NCBI RefSeq assembly: GCF_022539505.1
Contig: NC_061508.1
Coordinates: 345,787,484-345,851,483 of the forward strand
Direction of reading: 5' to 3'
Source: Lolium rigidum
Taxonomy: Eukaryota > Streptophyta > Magnoliopsida > Poales > Poaceae
DNA length: 64,000 nt
Shown: positions 1-11,464 of the stretch, piece by piece
Layout of the letters: each line of letters begins with the position of its first letter
Position numbering within the stretch: the first letter of the stretch is position 1
Notes under the pieces: model-generated
Told to the model about the DNA's origin: nothing
Seen by the model: the letters and a program-made list of their open reading frames with translations, nothing else
The model's database searches: none
Translations under genes and position numbers: made by a program

Positions 1-497
1 CTGCCCTGCCTCCGCCGGCAACCGCCGCAGCCACGCGCTCTGTTCGTCCCCGGCGCCGTCGCCCTCCTCTCATGTGCTCCCGACGCCAGCGCCACCTCCT
101 CCCTCCTCGCTGCATCCCGGCTCGGCCTCGTCGATGACCCGCGTCGCCGCACCAGCGTGGGTCTCTGCCCCCAAGCTCTCCACGGCGGCGGCTACTCTCT
201 ATTCCCAACCGTGTCGTTGACCTGGCCGTCGTTTCTGCTGCGTGGTGAAATCGGGGAAAGTCCGGTGACGTTATGGATGAGGTAAAGATGGACTGCGGGT
301 TGTTCTCTAGATTTGTGAGGAGTCCGAATGCAAAACAACCGACGACGTACGACGCGCCGTACCGATTGCAATTTAATAGTAGAGAAGAGATTTGGATGCA
401 CCTATATATTAAATATTGTCTACATATATTCGACATTTAACAAATCTAAGACATCTATGTACGGATGGAGGTAGTAGCGGAATTTCTACATAGCTAA
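1..497. other. Intergenic DNA, no gene seen
   Basis: The first ~240 bases are GC-rich and codon-like in places, but no convincing protein emerges in any frame. Bases ~405-476 are AT-rich and end in a ggatggaggtagta motif that looks like the worn end of a Stowaway-type MITE. Nothing else is recognisable. Confidence 0.4.
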
Positions 498-499
498 TA

Positions 500-758
500 C
501 TCACTCCGCCCCAAAATATAAGGCGTCTAAGGATTGGTCAAAAGTCAAACCTTACAAACTTTGACCAAATATTTAGAAAAAAATATTTACATCTACAATA
601 TCAAATTGACATATTAAGAAAATATACTTTAGGGTGAATCTATTGATAATAATTTAGTATTGTAAATATTTATATTTTTGTGTATTAACTTGATCAAACT
701 TTAAAAACATTGACTTTTAATTAATCCTTAGACGCCTTATATTTTGGGACGAAGGGAG
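500..758. mobile_element. Stowaway MITE (Tc1/mariner type), complete
   Basis: A 259-bp AT-rich noncoding element. Its inverted ends begin CTCACTCCGCCCC on the left and, read on the other strand, CTCCCTTCGTCCC on the right, and both continue into AAAATATAAGGCGTC. The ends stay paired for roughly 35 bases with few mismatches. A TA dinucleotide flanks both sides (498-499 and 759-760), as expected for a mariner-type target duplication. It has no coding capacity and depends on a mariner-like transposase in trans. Confidence 0.9.
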
Positions 759-760
759 TA

Positions 761-2930
761 ATATTCAGCTAAAATTTATCCGTAGCAACACACGGACCAA
801 TTTACTAGTAATTATATAAAAAGACTAAGAGGGTCTGATAGAACACATCCTGTCCGCCCAACCAGCTTATCTACGGTGGACGTGGTTCCTGTCTTTAACG
901 GCACAACATTGTGTGCTTGCTAATCCCGTTGTTGTTTTACGGACGCTAATCCCGTTTTGTTATACGGGCGCTAATCCCATCGTTCATCTGCATCACTCTG
1001 GCTAGGCTCGGATGATTGGATTGATGCACCTCCTGAGCACAGATCCAGCACCTTCTCTTTCCCGAGTTTGGATTGTTCTTCAATTATCATACGCAGATAA
1101 TTGGGAAACTCCAGATACTTCCCTTGTTTCAACTGAGTCTGCAATAGAAAGATGGAATGAAGTTCAGATTATGCATGTCTGCTCACAGTGGTTGTCTCAT
1201 TGAGTTTGGCCTATATCATGTTAAGACCAATGCAATTACGTGGATGTTTCTTTTGTGAGTACCACACTGCTGCAGTTACAGTTTAATTTAAAACCAAAAG
1301 TAATGTGTAGAAAAAAGAACACTTCCTCCTCACATCTGTTTGTACATAAATGTACTATGCTGGATCATTATTTGCCATGAAACTAGACAGCACCCAAATT
1401 TATAACCAGTCTACGTGTATTTGGAGAAGTACCTCAAGTTGTTCATGAAGGCGTTTTTGAACTTCCATCTGAAGGCGCAGCGCTTCAGTAACAGCCATGC
1501 TCCTATATAAGAAAGTGAACACAAGAGTGTTAATGATGGATGACGTGAAGCCTCAAAGATTTAATTTGGGGCCCAGCAGAAAGTGAATACAAAATGGGCT
1601 ACAAAAATCCTCGTGAAACTCCCATAACAGAGGGAGGATTTGACAAAATCACGTTTAGATCAGGAGCCAGGCTTGGAGCATAAACAACACTAGTTTTTTA
1701 ATTATGCGTTTGACATCAGAGAACATAATTGTGAACATAATTCTTATATCATGGCTACGGATAGATAACCAATGTTTCAGAATTCACAGGACTTGGAGCA
1801 TAAGCAAAAATAATTTTTAATTGTGCATTAGACATCAGGGAACATAATTGTGAACAACATGGTTAAAGATAGCCAAATGTTTGGGAAAACGACGATTCGG
1901 ACTAGTTCCCCAGAGCATGGAACAACATGTGAAGCCAAGGATGCAAATGTCTCAGCAGCTTAGAACGGCCAAAGTATGGGACATTCTAATGCCACTAAAA
2001 TGTGGAGAGGATATAAACCGACCAGGGCCCAGCGCTACGACAACAAGAGCTCGCCAGTTCCTCCGAATCGACGAGGGACATCAACATACAGCCATTCCGG
2101 ACAAATGTAGTACAAGGCGAGATATACAGAGGAGCCAGCGGAGGTGAGAGAGAGGAGGCGTCGGGGAAGTCGAGCGCTGGGAGTAGCTGAGGTCAACGGA
2201 GACCAGGAGGATTGGGACATGCAAATGTCTGCTGCAACCTTGACGACGGCAACCGAAACAGAACTGGGTTTTTCTAGGAATTCAAACGGAACTGGTTGGA
2301 GATATGTTAAATATGTATAAAAAGGTAAAGGGTGTTTTGCAAAAACAATATAGACTTAAAATTGGGTCTGGACAAACTGAGAGTAGAGATAGTGCCAAGA
2401 TACCTTCTTATACGAAAGGTTGCAATTCCCATGGCATATTTAACGGGATGGATAATAAATACCCTAACAGAATTTTTGTTCAAAAAAAGATGAACAGAGC
2501 GTACTCATCATCAACAGTGGATTCATGGTGTATTTGCTGAGCATGCCCATCATTTGGATCTGGAGCATAATGAAGGGAAGTGTTCCTATGCGCCTCCTGT
2601 AAATAGGAAATATTCACAAGATACGATGTTAAACAAGCTACTTACATGACAATGTTACCATCCTATATTATAAGACGATGCTGGTTTATTTCTCGAAGGA
2701 GTTGCTCCTTGATAATTGGGATTGCATATATTCCCAGATTGAGTCCAAAATCCGTACGTGCATACCAATATCAAACAGCTCAGCGCACCAGATGAGCATA
2801 CAACTCCATAAATATGGCCCTAGCTCCTAACAAATACACCGGCCAACCTCATACATACCTATCAAACTAGCATAATCTTTTCCGTGGTGCACCACATATT
2901 TTCAAACTTTGGATGGCAAGAGTGAATATT
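761..2930. other. Low-copy-looking DNA without a supported gene
   Basis: Open stretches here are short (60-90 codons), show no domain I recognise and are not joined by convincing splice sites. The only structure I can support is the diverged tandem duplication at 1671-1882, listed separately. This could be upstream or inter-genic host DNA. Confidence 0.4.
1671..1882. repeat. Diverged tandem duplication (two units)
   Basis: Unit 1 (about 1671-1793) and unit 2 (about 1794-1882) share, in the same order, ttggagcataa, a ttttaatt(a/g)tgc(g/a)tt tract, gacatca(g)gaacataattgtgaaca, catgg, and ccaa(a)tgttt. Unit 1 is longer because of internal insertions. No ORF is involved. The divergence suggests an old local duplication, not an active microsatellite. 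Confidence 0.6.
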
Positions 2931-2932
2931 TA

Positions 2933-3230
2933 CTAGTAGGAAAATAGCTTGTAGATCGCACTACGTTAGTGGCTTCTTTCTGTAGTGCCACGCCATAACC
3001 AGTGGCGTTGCAAATACTTCAGTGCCACCAGTATTTTGCTATTGGTGGTGTGTCTATTTCAGGGACACGTCACTGGTTGGTGGGGCCCAGTAACACCGGC
3101 CCACCCTAAATACTAGTGGTGCGAACAATTTGGCCACCCCATCGGTATATTGGTATTAGTGGCGTGGATAATTAGTTCGCGCCTCCGCATTTTAGGGCGG
3201 CCCCGCAGCGCCTCTACTGGTAGCGTGGCC
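2933..3230. mobile_element. CACTA-like transposon end fragment
   Basis: Bases near 2933 read actagtaggaaaa, close to the common grass CACTA terminus. They are followed by many short subterminal copies of agtggc and its complement gccac (for example gtagtgccacgcc, ccagtggcg, gtgccacc, actagtggtg), the arrangement seen at CACTA ends. No second terminus or transposase was found, so this is at best a fragment. Another DNA transposon family with similar subterminal repeats is possible. Confidence 0.4.
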
Positions 3231-3257
3231 AGAAGGTTGCAACCTAACAAGATCTAG

Positions 3258-3945
3258 AGGTTGCAATTCTGCGTCTCTGCGCTCGATGAGAACTCTCCAT
3301 GTGGATTCAAGGAAATGGTCAACATGGTCCATATTGACGAGAAGTGGTTTGATATTATTACAGTGCAGAGCAAGTACTACATACACCCCGAAGAACCGAA
3401 TCCATTGCGCATTGTGAAAAACAAGAGCATCATTGGAAAAGTGATGTCCCTCACGGTTGTTGCCTAGCCAAGGTATGTCGAAGATCGGATAGTCACATTC
3501 GATGGAAAGATTGGCAAATGAGCATTGGTGAAGGAGACCCCGGATCTTAAAAAAGTAAACTCGGACCTAAAGGAACACTCGAGGTAAAAACTGTGGAAGT
3601 TACCCGAGTTGTCATGAGGGAGTACATGTGAAATCTAGTGATTCCAGCAAGTGGCCCGATGAGGATGAGGGATGAAAATTCTTCATAATGTGAAACATCA
3701 CCTCCTCCCTCATGATGAGTGTTTCCGACAGAAGACTGACCTAGACATTAGGTTGACGCAGCAACCTTAGAACAGTCTAGACTTCAATGTGCTTGAGCTA
3801 TGCTAATTCAGGTATGTACAGTCCCTTATTGATACGAGAGCACCTAACAATATCAGGGACCGATAGATGGCGTTGAGCAAGAATATAAGAACTACGAGGT
3901 CAACAAATTGACTAGAAGCTTCTTAACAACGGGTGAGGCATGGCT
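3258..3945 (+). pseudogene. Plant mariner-like (MLE) transposase relic
   Basis: The best-preserved stretch (3261-3464) encodes NMVHIDEKWF, which matches the first catalytic-aspartate block of plant mariner-like transposases, then a Y-x-P-E-x-x-P-R-x-V-K-N-K stretch and GKVMSLTVVA. After an in-frame stop the same family continues: RYVEDRIVTFDGKIG, a VTRVVMREYM stretch, then near 3760-3800 QQP(stop)NSLDFNVLEL, which corresponds to the second catalytic block (usually QPxNSPDLNVLDLG). The C-terminal helix region follows to ~3940. Several stops and frameshifts make it inactive. Plant MLEs are the enzyme source for Stowaway MITEs, and MITE-like sequence lies on both sides. Confidence 0.8.
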
Positions 3946-4023
3946 TTGGCGGTAGCGGCAATGTCGGGGAGGAATGCCCGTGTGACCAAAGGAAGACGAC
4001 TAGGGAGGGGGGGGAGTTTGTTA

Positions 4024-4113
4024 CTTCCTTCATCCCATAATATAACATGCTATTACAACTAATATATGTGCTAATTGGTCGTAATATCATCTTATATTAT
4101 GGGACAGAAGGGA
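4024..4113. mobile_element. Short Stowaway-like MITE
   Basis: The left end cttccttcatcccataatata is the inverted complement of the right end tatattatgggacagaaggga, with about 90 bp in total. A TA precedes the left end (4022-4023), but the right flank no longer shows TA, so the copy is slightly eroded. It sits just 3' of the kinase gene stop codon (4146, minus strand). Confidence 0.65.
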
Positions 4114-4145
4114 TTGGAACTAGTTTCTATTGTAGCAAGATGACC

Positions 4146-6129
4146 CTAGAAAATAAATTGACTAAACATGGCACGGACCTCAGTGAGATTTTTATCTAGC
4201 TTCGTCCTGGGCTGGAAAATCAATGACCAGTCCTTCCTTGCCGCATAATTACACTTAGTTTCCGTCTCTTCCAGTCTATTGACAATATCCTGTATAGTTG
4301 GCCTTCTGTGTCGATCCTCTTGCACACAACATAAACCAATTTCAATGCATATCTTAATTTGTTCAGAATATGCGTTCCTTCTGTTTGATGTTTCAAGTAG
4401 CCGACTTGTCCAATTTTCCTGCACCTACCAATTTAGATCATAAAAGTGGGTAAATATATCAGAATAACAAAGTAGTACCCTCCGTGCTAAATTAATTGAC
4501 ACGGATTTATCTAAATTAGCATGTAACATAAGGAATACTTATGATGATCTCAAATTCTCAATAGGAAAAAAACATTAACTTACAAGATTAGTGAATTCAT
4601 GTGAAGACATTTCAGTGCTTTTCCAGTAACCAGATCGTCCTGCCATCATCTTTATGATTACAACACCGAAGCTGAATATGTCGAATTTATTTGATATTAA
4701 ATTGCTGCGTATGAATTCCGGTGGTGAGTACCCACTGCACGATACACCATATTCATGTTACTTGAACGATACATCTAATCCAAAAAAAAACTTCAATGCT
4801 AATATTGCAGTCCAATTAGAGAATTTACTTACAGTGTTCCTAATGTACTTTTGGTAACTCGCGTATGTTCATCTCCGAAGAACCTTGAGATCCCAAAATC
4901 TGCAATTCTGGGAACCATGTTCTCGTCCAGCAATATATTGGCTGGCTTTAAATCTAAATGATAAATAGGAGGTTTTAATTCATTGTGGAGGTATTTCAAA
5001 CCTTGGCAAATCCCCTTAATTATTCTATAGCATGTCTGCCAATTGTATCTATCACATTCCTCTGCAACACCAAACAAGGAGATTAGATCCAAATATTAGA
5101 ATGCTAGTTTAACACACTAAATATAACAAAGATTATTTAATCGTTACCAGAAAGATACTTGTCAAGGCTTCCATTGGATATATATTCCAAGCAGAGGGCC
5201 CTATGTGTCTTTTCAGCAAGAACCAATTTTCCTTGGTACATTACGTGTACTTCCTGAATATCACGACAATAGCCGACTAGCCGCACAATATTTTTGTGCT
5301 GGACTCTTCTAAGGTTATTAAACTCATTCAAAAATTGCTTGTCGTCAAGTCCTGGCATATCATAGAGCTTCTTCACTGCAACCTTTTCCCCATCTGGACA
5401 CACTCCCTATGGAACAATTCACATGGCTTAAATTTATGCTCATATGGTAAAGCAGAAAATGATATGTTCAAATGTGGCGACCAAAATCATTTACTGGTAC
5501 ATGGCAGAGAAAACTCCAGCATTTTGTTTTCGAGAAGGAGAAACAAACGCCAGCCTCTGCATCGATTGGTGCATATGAATTTTATTACTAGAAAAGTCCA
5601 GTGTAAAATTGAGTATGTCAGTTAATCCTTAACAAGTTCAGCATATAAATAAATATAGCTTTCTTTTGCGTGCTGGAGTTGCTGTACTGTGGTAGCACTC
5701 CAACATCATGCTGAGGTGCTGATGGTCGACAAGTTTGCTCCCAGGGTTCAGTGGTGAAGTTATTGGGGGCTTTATAGTTTTGTCAGTGATAGGTGGCAAA
5801 AATCTTAATGCTCAACTGAAGTTGACATGGATGAACCCGGCATAAAGGTCGTATGTAAATACAATATATGCGACGTCTACTAAATACCAGATTGCAGATC
5901 TTATGTACTCACAAATCACCATTTACCTCTTTGTAAAATAAGATGATAGATGTATATTTGTATGATATTGTTGATGTGAGGAAGACATATAGGAGTACAT
6001 CATTAATCTTACCAAGTAAACCTTTCCAAACGAACCGCTACCAAGCTCCTGCTCTTCGGCGAAACCATTAGTAATTTCGCGTAAGAAATCGAGGGGCACA
6101 ACCGTTGGCCCTACACTTGCATCCTCCAT
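4146..6129 (-). CDS. Receptor-like cytoplasmic protein kinase, 5 coding exons
   Basis: Ser/Thr kinase of the large grass receptor-like family with an HLDLKPANILLD catalytic loop. Coding exons on the minus strand: 6013-6129, 5148-5406, 4833-5061, 4584-4734, 4146-4424. All four introns obey GT-AG with phases 0, 1, 2, 0. The exons total 1035 nt, giving 344 residues plus TAG with no internal stop. Visible features: glycine loop GSGSFGKVY (30-38), catalytic Lys51 in VAVK, Glu67 in helix C, HLD with Asp162, DFG at 180-182, PPE at 206-208 and a C-lobe ending in RRPTIQDIVNRLEE. The Arg of HRD is Leu, so it is a non-RD kinase. There is no signal peptide, ectodomain or membrane span, so it is probably cytoplasmic. 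An acceptor at 6143-6144 just upstream of the ATG implies a spliced 5' UTR. This is the only intact host gene in the window. Exact subfamily (DUF26/DLSV-like) is inferred. Confidence 0.85.
4474..4516. mobile_element. Stowaway-type MITE end fragment in kinase intron 4
   Basis: The intron between exons 4 and 5 (4425-4583) contains taccctccgtgctaaattaattgacacgga, which resembles the left terminus of a Stowaway-type MITE. No matching right end is present, so it is a remnant. It does not touch the splice sites. Confidence 0.5.
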
Positions 6130-6142
6130 GATGTTGCTTCTC

Positions 6143-7204
6143 CTGGTAAAAAAAAAAACTTTACATTTTACAGCTTGAATAACTATAACTCGTCTTCTCC
6201 TTGTTGACTTCTCGAACAGATGAATCGAGCTTGTACGAATAAGATCCAAAATACAATATAGAGAAGAACAGTTTGGGCTGAAATAGCCTTTTCTTTTCCA
6301 GCTAATACAGCAAAGATCTGCGCGGTGATTTCACACTGAACAAGGTCGTCAAGTGCGGATCTGACAGTAACCTAGAGCTCGGATGATATGAAATTTGCCT
6401 TGGCTTCCACGAAAGCATCTGATGGAGTCGAAAGAGAGTAGGGAAAGCACTAACCTGGAGACGGCCTGGGGCGAGAAGGATGTTGCTAGTCAACGCCAGT
6501 GAACGAAGCAATGACATTAGGGAAAGTGAGCAGCAAAATAAGGAGAGTGAGCAGCTCAGTTTTTTAGGTGCGCACCCTGGGCCGGCTCTAGGATTTGAGA
6601 GGCCCCAGGGCCAACTCTGTCAATGGGCCCAACATATAAAAAAAATGCATAAATAGGTGAAATTATTGTAAGGCCATGTAACACTTATAGATGATACCTA
6701 AAAAAATTCTCTGTTCTTAACCATGTATCATACTACAATCTACAAGCACGCAAAAACAGAGAAATGACATGCTAACAAACATCCAAAAGACCAAGTCTCC
6801 GGTAATCATGTTAAATGAAACCCTTCTGCATTTTTTTCTGGGCGCAAAGTGATTATCAGCAAGAAAAGGAGAGAGAACACCTACTCGTTCGAAGCAGATT
6901 AGCAAAATTCAAAGCCTCCAATACCGGCTATATGAATGACTGGTTATATTCTCCACAGATGAACTGAGTGAACTACAAACGATGATAGCTAGTGAGCTAA
7001 AGCGGCTGCAAGTCTGCATGTGTTGTACAGAAAGACAAATCGCTCACCCGATTGACCACAAAAAAGTAGAGCCGTACGGATCTAATAGAGTTTTTATCCG
7101 AAACTAACTTGTTGTCTCGACCTGTCTCCTCATTTTCTTGGTTGGTCGTCACAGCGGCTGCTCCCGTGCCTCTATCGATCTAGAGAAAACCAATCGTCAT
7201 GTGT
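6143..7204. other. Upstream region of kinase gene; no second gene seen
   Basis: This holds the likely 5' UTR intron or leader and promoter of the kinase. No clear TATA box could be fixed. Around 6573-6650 a gggccggctctaggatttgagaggccccagggcc stretch resembles common grass DNA-transposon (hAT-like) termini, but I see no matching end. Short open frames in this region show no recognisable domain. Confidence 0.4.
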
Positions 7205-7319
7205 TTTTCTTAAAGTAAAAACCCATATATTAAGGTCAGCAAGCCGCCTCATTAAAAATCTTTCAGCCCCTTTTGGTACTCTGGAAGAAAAAGAGTGCGT
7301 GTCTGTGAAAACAGTATTG

Positions 7320-7790
7320 TTACATCGTTGTGAACAACGTCACGTCCGTTACAAAAGGCAAAATAAAAATTGGGGGATCACCCTCCCAAATCCGTTTCTC
7401 TTTACACATATACGCAAATTTTGCCAATTCATGAGCCACTTGATTAGCTTCCCTATGGCAATGCATAAACGAGACCTCCGTCATGTCACTGGCCTTCTGG
7501 AAGCATTCAACTAGGATAGCAGCATATGGGCTATTAATCTCCATTTCACCATTACAAGCTTGGATAATTTCCAAAGAATCCGTTTCCACCTGACAAAAAG
7601 AACAATCCAAGTTGTCAAGGAGCTTAGAACCCCTGAGCAAGGCCGTTGCCTCCGCAGTCGCTGAACTTAGCATATTATCAAGAGGGCATAGAAACCCCGC
7701 CATAACCTCTCCTTTATCATTTCTCAAAATTCCACATGCCGCTCCAGAGCCATCTAAATGATATGATGCATCAGTATTAAATAGTTTTAG
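7320..7790 (-). pseudogene. LINE RNase H domain (RVT_3 type)
   Basis: The minus-strand frame begins near 7790 with NTDASYHLDGSGAACGILRN, supplying the first acidic residue, then AEATALLRGSKL (Glu), VETDSLEIIQ (Asp) and HREANQVAHELAKFA, the order found in RNase H domains at the end of plant LINE ORF2. The domain removes the RNA strand during reverse transcription. The reading frame itself is well kept here, but the polyprotein it belonged to is broken. Confidence 0.8.
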
Positions 7791-7948
7791 TTTCCCCTAG
7801 CTGGTTTCGACCACGTGAACTCTTTTTAAGTCGACTTTCCCTGGCAGGCTCCAAAATTTGCAGTGAGTGCCTTAATAGCAAACGCTGAATTCTTTGGAGG
7901 GCTAACCCTTTCTCCTTTCACTACTTCTCTCCTTTGCCACCAAATATA

Positions 7949-8425
7949 TCATCCCCACCCCACCGCTATTATTTCATGCAGGGTGACCTTCTCAAGATTA
8001 GGAACATTTTTATTAGGCGATCGGAGAATATGCTCAAGAATTACCGAGCCCGACCGATCAGCCATTATTGCATGATCTACCTCATCCGTTAACCCCAATT
8101 CGCCCCAGACTTCCTTGGCTCTCAAACAACCGAACAAGATATGACAGATATCCTCCGATCCATTCTTAAAAATCGGACATTGTGGTGACACCTTAATTTG
8201 ACGCCCTGCCAAGATGGCCATACCAGGAAGCACACCATGAAACGCCTTCCAGAGGAAAATTTTCACCTTACTAGGGATATTTAACTTCCACAAAGTATCC
8301 CAGACTGGATTAATTTGAAACGATCCCTGTCCATCTCTTCTTCTTGTCGTATCTCCAAACCAGTGCTCCCACTGAATATGATATGCAGACCGGACTGAGA
8401 AAGTGAAGTTCCTCGTGTAAGCCAA
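7949..8425 (-). pseudogene. LINE ORF2 zinc-binding (zf-RVT) region
   Basis: The frame contains [23 protein letters not shown], then HGVLPG and a C-x(n)-ICHILFGCLRAKEVW stretch, the conserved W-K-x-x-x-P-x-K and C/H block of the plant zf-RVT region downstream of LINE RT. It overlaps the preceding RT frame at 8281-8425, marking a frameshift. Confidence 0.8.
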
Positions 8426-9192
8426 GCCACAAAATCCTCTGAAAGCTGATGACTCAGAGGGATCCTCAAAATTCTCTCCGCATCCACCTGCAGAAAAATC
8501 GATCTCACAAACTCCTCATCCCAGCTATTTGTAATCAGATCAATCAGTTCATTGACTGTCCTCAACACAATATTTCCCCTCCTCGTATATACTTTCCTTG
8601 TCGGGTTTAAAGGAACCCATTGATCCTCCCAGATATTCACATTTTCACCAGTACCCGACGATCCACTCTTTGTACCCGCATTTAAAAGGCTAGTGTTTGG
8701 GTAATATTTGGCCTTGATCACCTGCGCACATAAAGAATTAGGCTTTGATAACAACCTCCAACTTTGTTTTGCTAACATAGCTAGATTGAAAGAGTGTAGG
8801 TCACGGAAACCCATCCCTCCCACATTTTTTGGAATACACATTTTCCACCAAGCAAACCAGTGCATCCTCCTTTGTTCCTCTGTATCACCCCACCAGAAAC
8901 TAGCCATTGCATCGTTGATATCCTTGCAGAGCTGCTTGGGAATTTTGAATATCCCCATTGCAAACACTGGAATAGCCTGAATAATTTCTTTCAAAAGAAT
9001 CTCCTTGCCACCCATAGACAGAAAACGTTCCTTACATCCCTCTAGCCTTTTAATAATTCTTTCCAGTAAATAAATAAAACTATCAGTTTGATCTAGCCCC
9101 ACCATAGCCGGCAAGCCAAGATACCTCTCAGATATTGCTTCAGTCATTATGTTCAAGTCCTGACAAATCTGAACTTTCACATCCACCTCCAC
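8281..9192 (-). pseudogene. LINE reverse transcriptase, C-terminal part
   Basis: The sequence holds YLGLPAMVG, a [29 protein letters not shown] block and [17 protein letters not shown], all standard for the thumb and connection region of plant LINE RT. The FADDS catalytic motif lies just upstream at about 9320-9340, in a different frame from the N-terminal half. Confidence 0.85.
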
Positions 9193-9310
9193 ATTAGGAC
9201 TAAAGAAAATGCTACATTTGCTTCACTCGCCAATTGACCTGAACTTGCACAGTATTGATCCAGAACTTGTCTCAATGAGGTTTCATTAGTTAAATCCGCC
9301 TTCATCAGTA

Positions 9311-9691
9311 TTAAGGAATCATCAGCAAATGGTAAGTGGGAACATTTCTGCACACCCGAAAACCCTCAATGCCATGAACCTCCTCTCTATGAGCCAAAGC
9401 ACTAGAAAGCCCCTCTGCACAAATAAGGAATAAGTAAGGTGAAAGAGGATCCCCTTGGCGGAGTCCCCTAGTAGGAATAAATTGTTCCGTCTCCTCATCA
9501 TTGTACCTAACTTTATACTTTACCGATCTCACACATGCCAATAACAGATCCACAAACTCTCTTTCAAACCCAAGCCTTATGAGCATATGATCAAGAAAGA
9601 CCCATTCAACACGATCGTATGCCTTATGCATGTCCAGTTTTACAGCACAAAGACCCTCCTTGCCCACCTTTTTGTTCTTTATTTTATGCAT
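9311..9691 (-). pseudogene. LINE reverse transcriptase core
   Basis: The frame shows VKLDMHKAYDRVEWVFL (first catalytic Asp block), GLRQGDPLSPYLFLICAEGLS, and then loses frame right before FADDSLI, which can be read one frame away at about 9320-9340. The break separates the two halves of the active site, so no RT could be made. The frame runs to the left edge of the N gap. Confidence 0.85.
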
Positions 9692-9699
9692 GAATTCAT

Positions 9700-9799
9700 N
9701 NNNNNNNNNNNNNNNNNNNNNNNNNNNNNNNNNNNNNNNNNNNNNNNNNNNNNNNNNNNNNNNNNNNNNNNNNNNNNNNNNNNNNNNNNNNNNNNNNNN
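9700..9799. other. Assembly gap of exactly 100 N
   Basis: One hundred consecutive N bases. The round number suggests a placeholder for a gap of unknown size. Coding continuity of the LINE RT on either side suggests that little sequence is missing, but this cannot be measured here. Confidence 0.98.
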
Positions 9800-9905
9800 A
9801 AGCCAAGAGGATATTATCAGTTATTAGCCGTCTCGGAACAAAAGCACTCTGAACTTGAGAGATAACATCATCCAAGATCAATTTCAGTCTAGCTGCAATC
9901 ATTTT

Positions 9906-10421
9906 TTAGATAACCTTGTAGAGGACATTGCAAAGACTGATGGGCCTATATTGAGATATGCTCTCTGGAGAATCCACTTTTGGTATTAGAAAAATAACAG
10001 TGTCATTCCAACCTTGTGGTATAATTTTATGATTAATAGCATCCAACACCTCCATTGTCAGACTCTCCCCAAGAAAGTGCCAACACTTTTTGAAGAAGAG
10101 TGCATGTAATCCGTCCGCTCCTAGTGCCTCCATATCTCCAATTGAAAATAATACCTTCCTCACCTCCTCCGATGTATAGGGTTTCTGTAAGTTTTCATTC
10201 ATTTTAGTGGTAACCCTGGGAGTCACTTTCTCCAAAAGGTCCGGGTCTGGTTCAACCACTTCCGTAGCAAATAAACCCGCGAAATAGTCAGAAATCTTCG
10301 GATTCAATTGCTCAGTACCCTCATATATGTTGTCCTTCGAATATTTGAGGCTTTTAATTATGTTTCTAGCCCGCCTACTAGTTGCAGAATCGTGGAAAAA
10401 ACTTGTATTTTTATCTCCCAA
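9906..10421 (-). pseudogene. LINE reverse transcriptase, N-terminal part
   Basis: It contains MGDKNTSFFHDSATSRR, YTSEEVRKVLFSIGDMEALGADGLHALFFKKCW and VIFLIPKVDSPESISQYRPISLCNVLYKVI, the classical fingers region of plant LINE RT. K and P-D-G positions are diverged (EALGADG for the usual xAPGxDG). Confidence 0.85.
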
Positions 10422-10460
10422 TTGCTACCAATTGACCCTACTTCTCTGTGCCCAGTACAT

Positions 10461-11464
10461 TTATTCTTGTTCTAGCAACTTTTCCAAATCCGCAGCCAGC
10501 TCTCTTTCACGAGCAATATTCTCCTCTGTTAGATCACTTCGAGTAAGATTTTCCAATTCTTTTCTAATCGAGCGAATCTTCATTTGAGGTTTATTGAGAG
10601 TCATGCGATCCCATCTGTGCAAACTATCATGGACCAACGCCAGCCTCCCCGCCAGGCCATTATTCACTTGGTGAGCTGACGCCTCCCATGCATCGTTGAC
10701 AACCTCTTGAAAGTTCTTTTCCTTCAGCCATCTAGCCTCAAACCGAAGCAAAGACGGCTCCTGCAGCACTTGGTTTTGAGTTTCTCCAAATTTCAACAAT
10801 ATAGGCCAATGATCCAACCTACTATAATCAAGATTTTCCACTATACCATCAGAAAATTTGCTCGCCAACCATCACATGCCACTGCTCTATCCAGCCGCTC
10901 CCTTATACCTCCTCTATGCCAAGTGAACTTTTCCCCTGTATACCCCAGATCTGAAATCCCACAATCAATTAAAGCCTCCTGAAACGCAAGCAAAAATTTG
11001 TTAGGCCTCGTTCTCCCTCCCACCTTCTCAAAAGAGTAGAGGACTTCATTAAAATCTCCCATCATAACCCGGGGAATTGTCGTGATTCCCTTCAGCACTC
11101 TAAGGCGCTCCCAGGACAAGTGTTTATTTTCCCAACTAGGCTCACCATAAAACCCCGTGAATCCCCAAATATTATCATGTCCTGCCCCAATAAAAACTAC
11201 AATGTACTGATCTAACTTATGTCGCAAGGACATCACCGCCTCCTTCTTCCACAATAATAATAGACCACCCTACCGCCCATCACTACACACAACTTCCTTA
11301 TGATCCATACTTAATCTCCTTTTCAGACATTCTGCCGACCACTCCTCTAGATGTGTTTCCGTAGGAAAGATAACATCCGCATCCTGACGCTTCTGAACTT
11401 TCACAAGCGCCGTGATAGCCGTAGTTTTTCGAAAACCACGGCCGTTGTAACTTAAGAGTTTCAT
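10461..11464 (-). pseudogene. LINE ORF2 endonuclease (APE type) and linker
   Basis: The start is at ATG 11464 (MKLLSYNGRGFRKTTA). The endonuclease blocks are TETHLEE (metal-binding Glu), MMGDFNEVL (Asp/Asn) and FTWHRGGIRERLDRAVA, split over two frames at about 11255-11270. A linker with HWPILLKF and RFEARW follows (10868-10461). The usual SYNCRG Cys is Gly. The endonuclease nicks target DNA to prime reverse transcription; this copy is inactive. Confidence 0.8.

Noticed and set aside
2304..2540. 78-codon plus-strand ORF with Lys/Ser-rich sequence
   Set aside because: No recognisable domain, no splice partners or promoter; length is expected by chance in AT-rich DNA.
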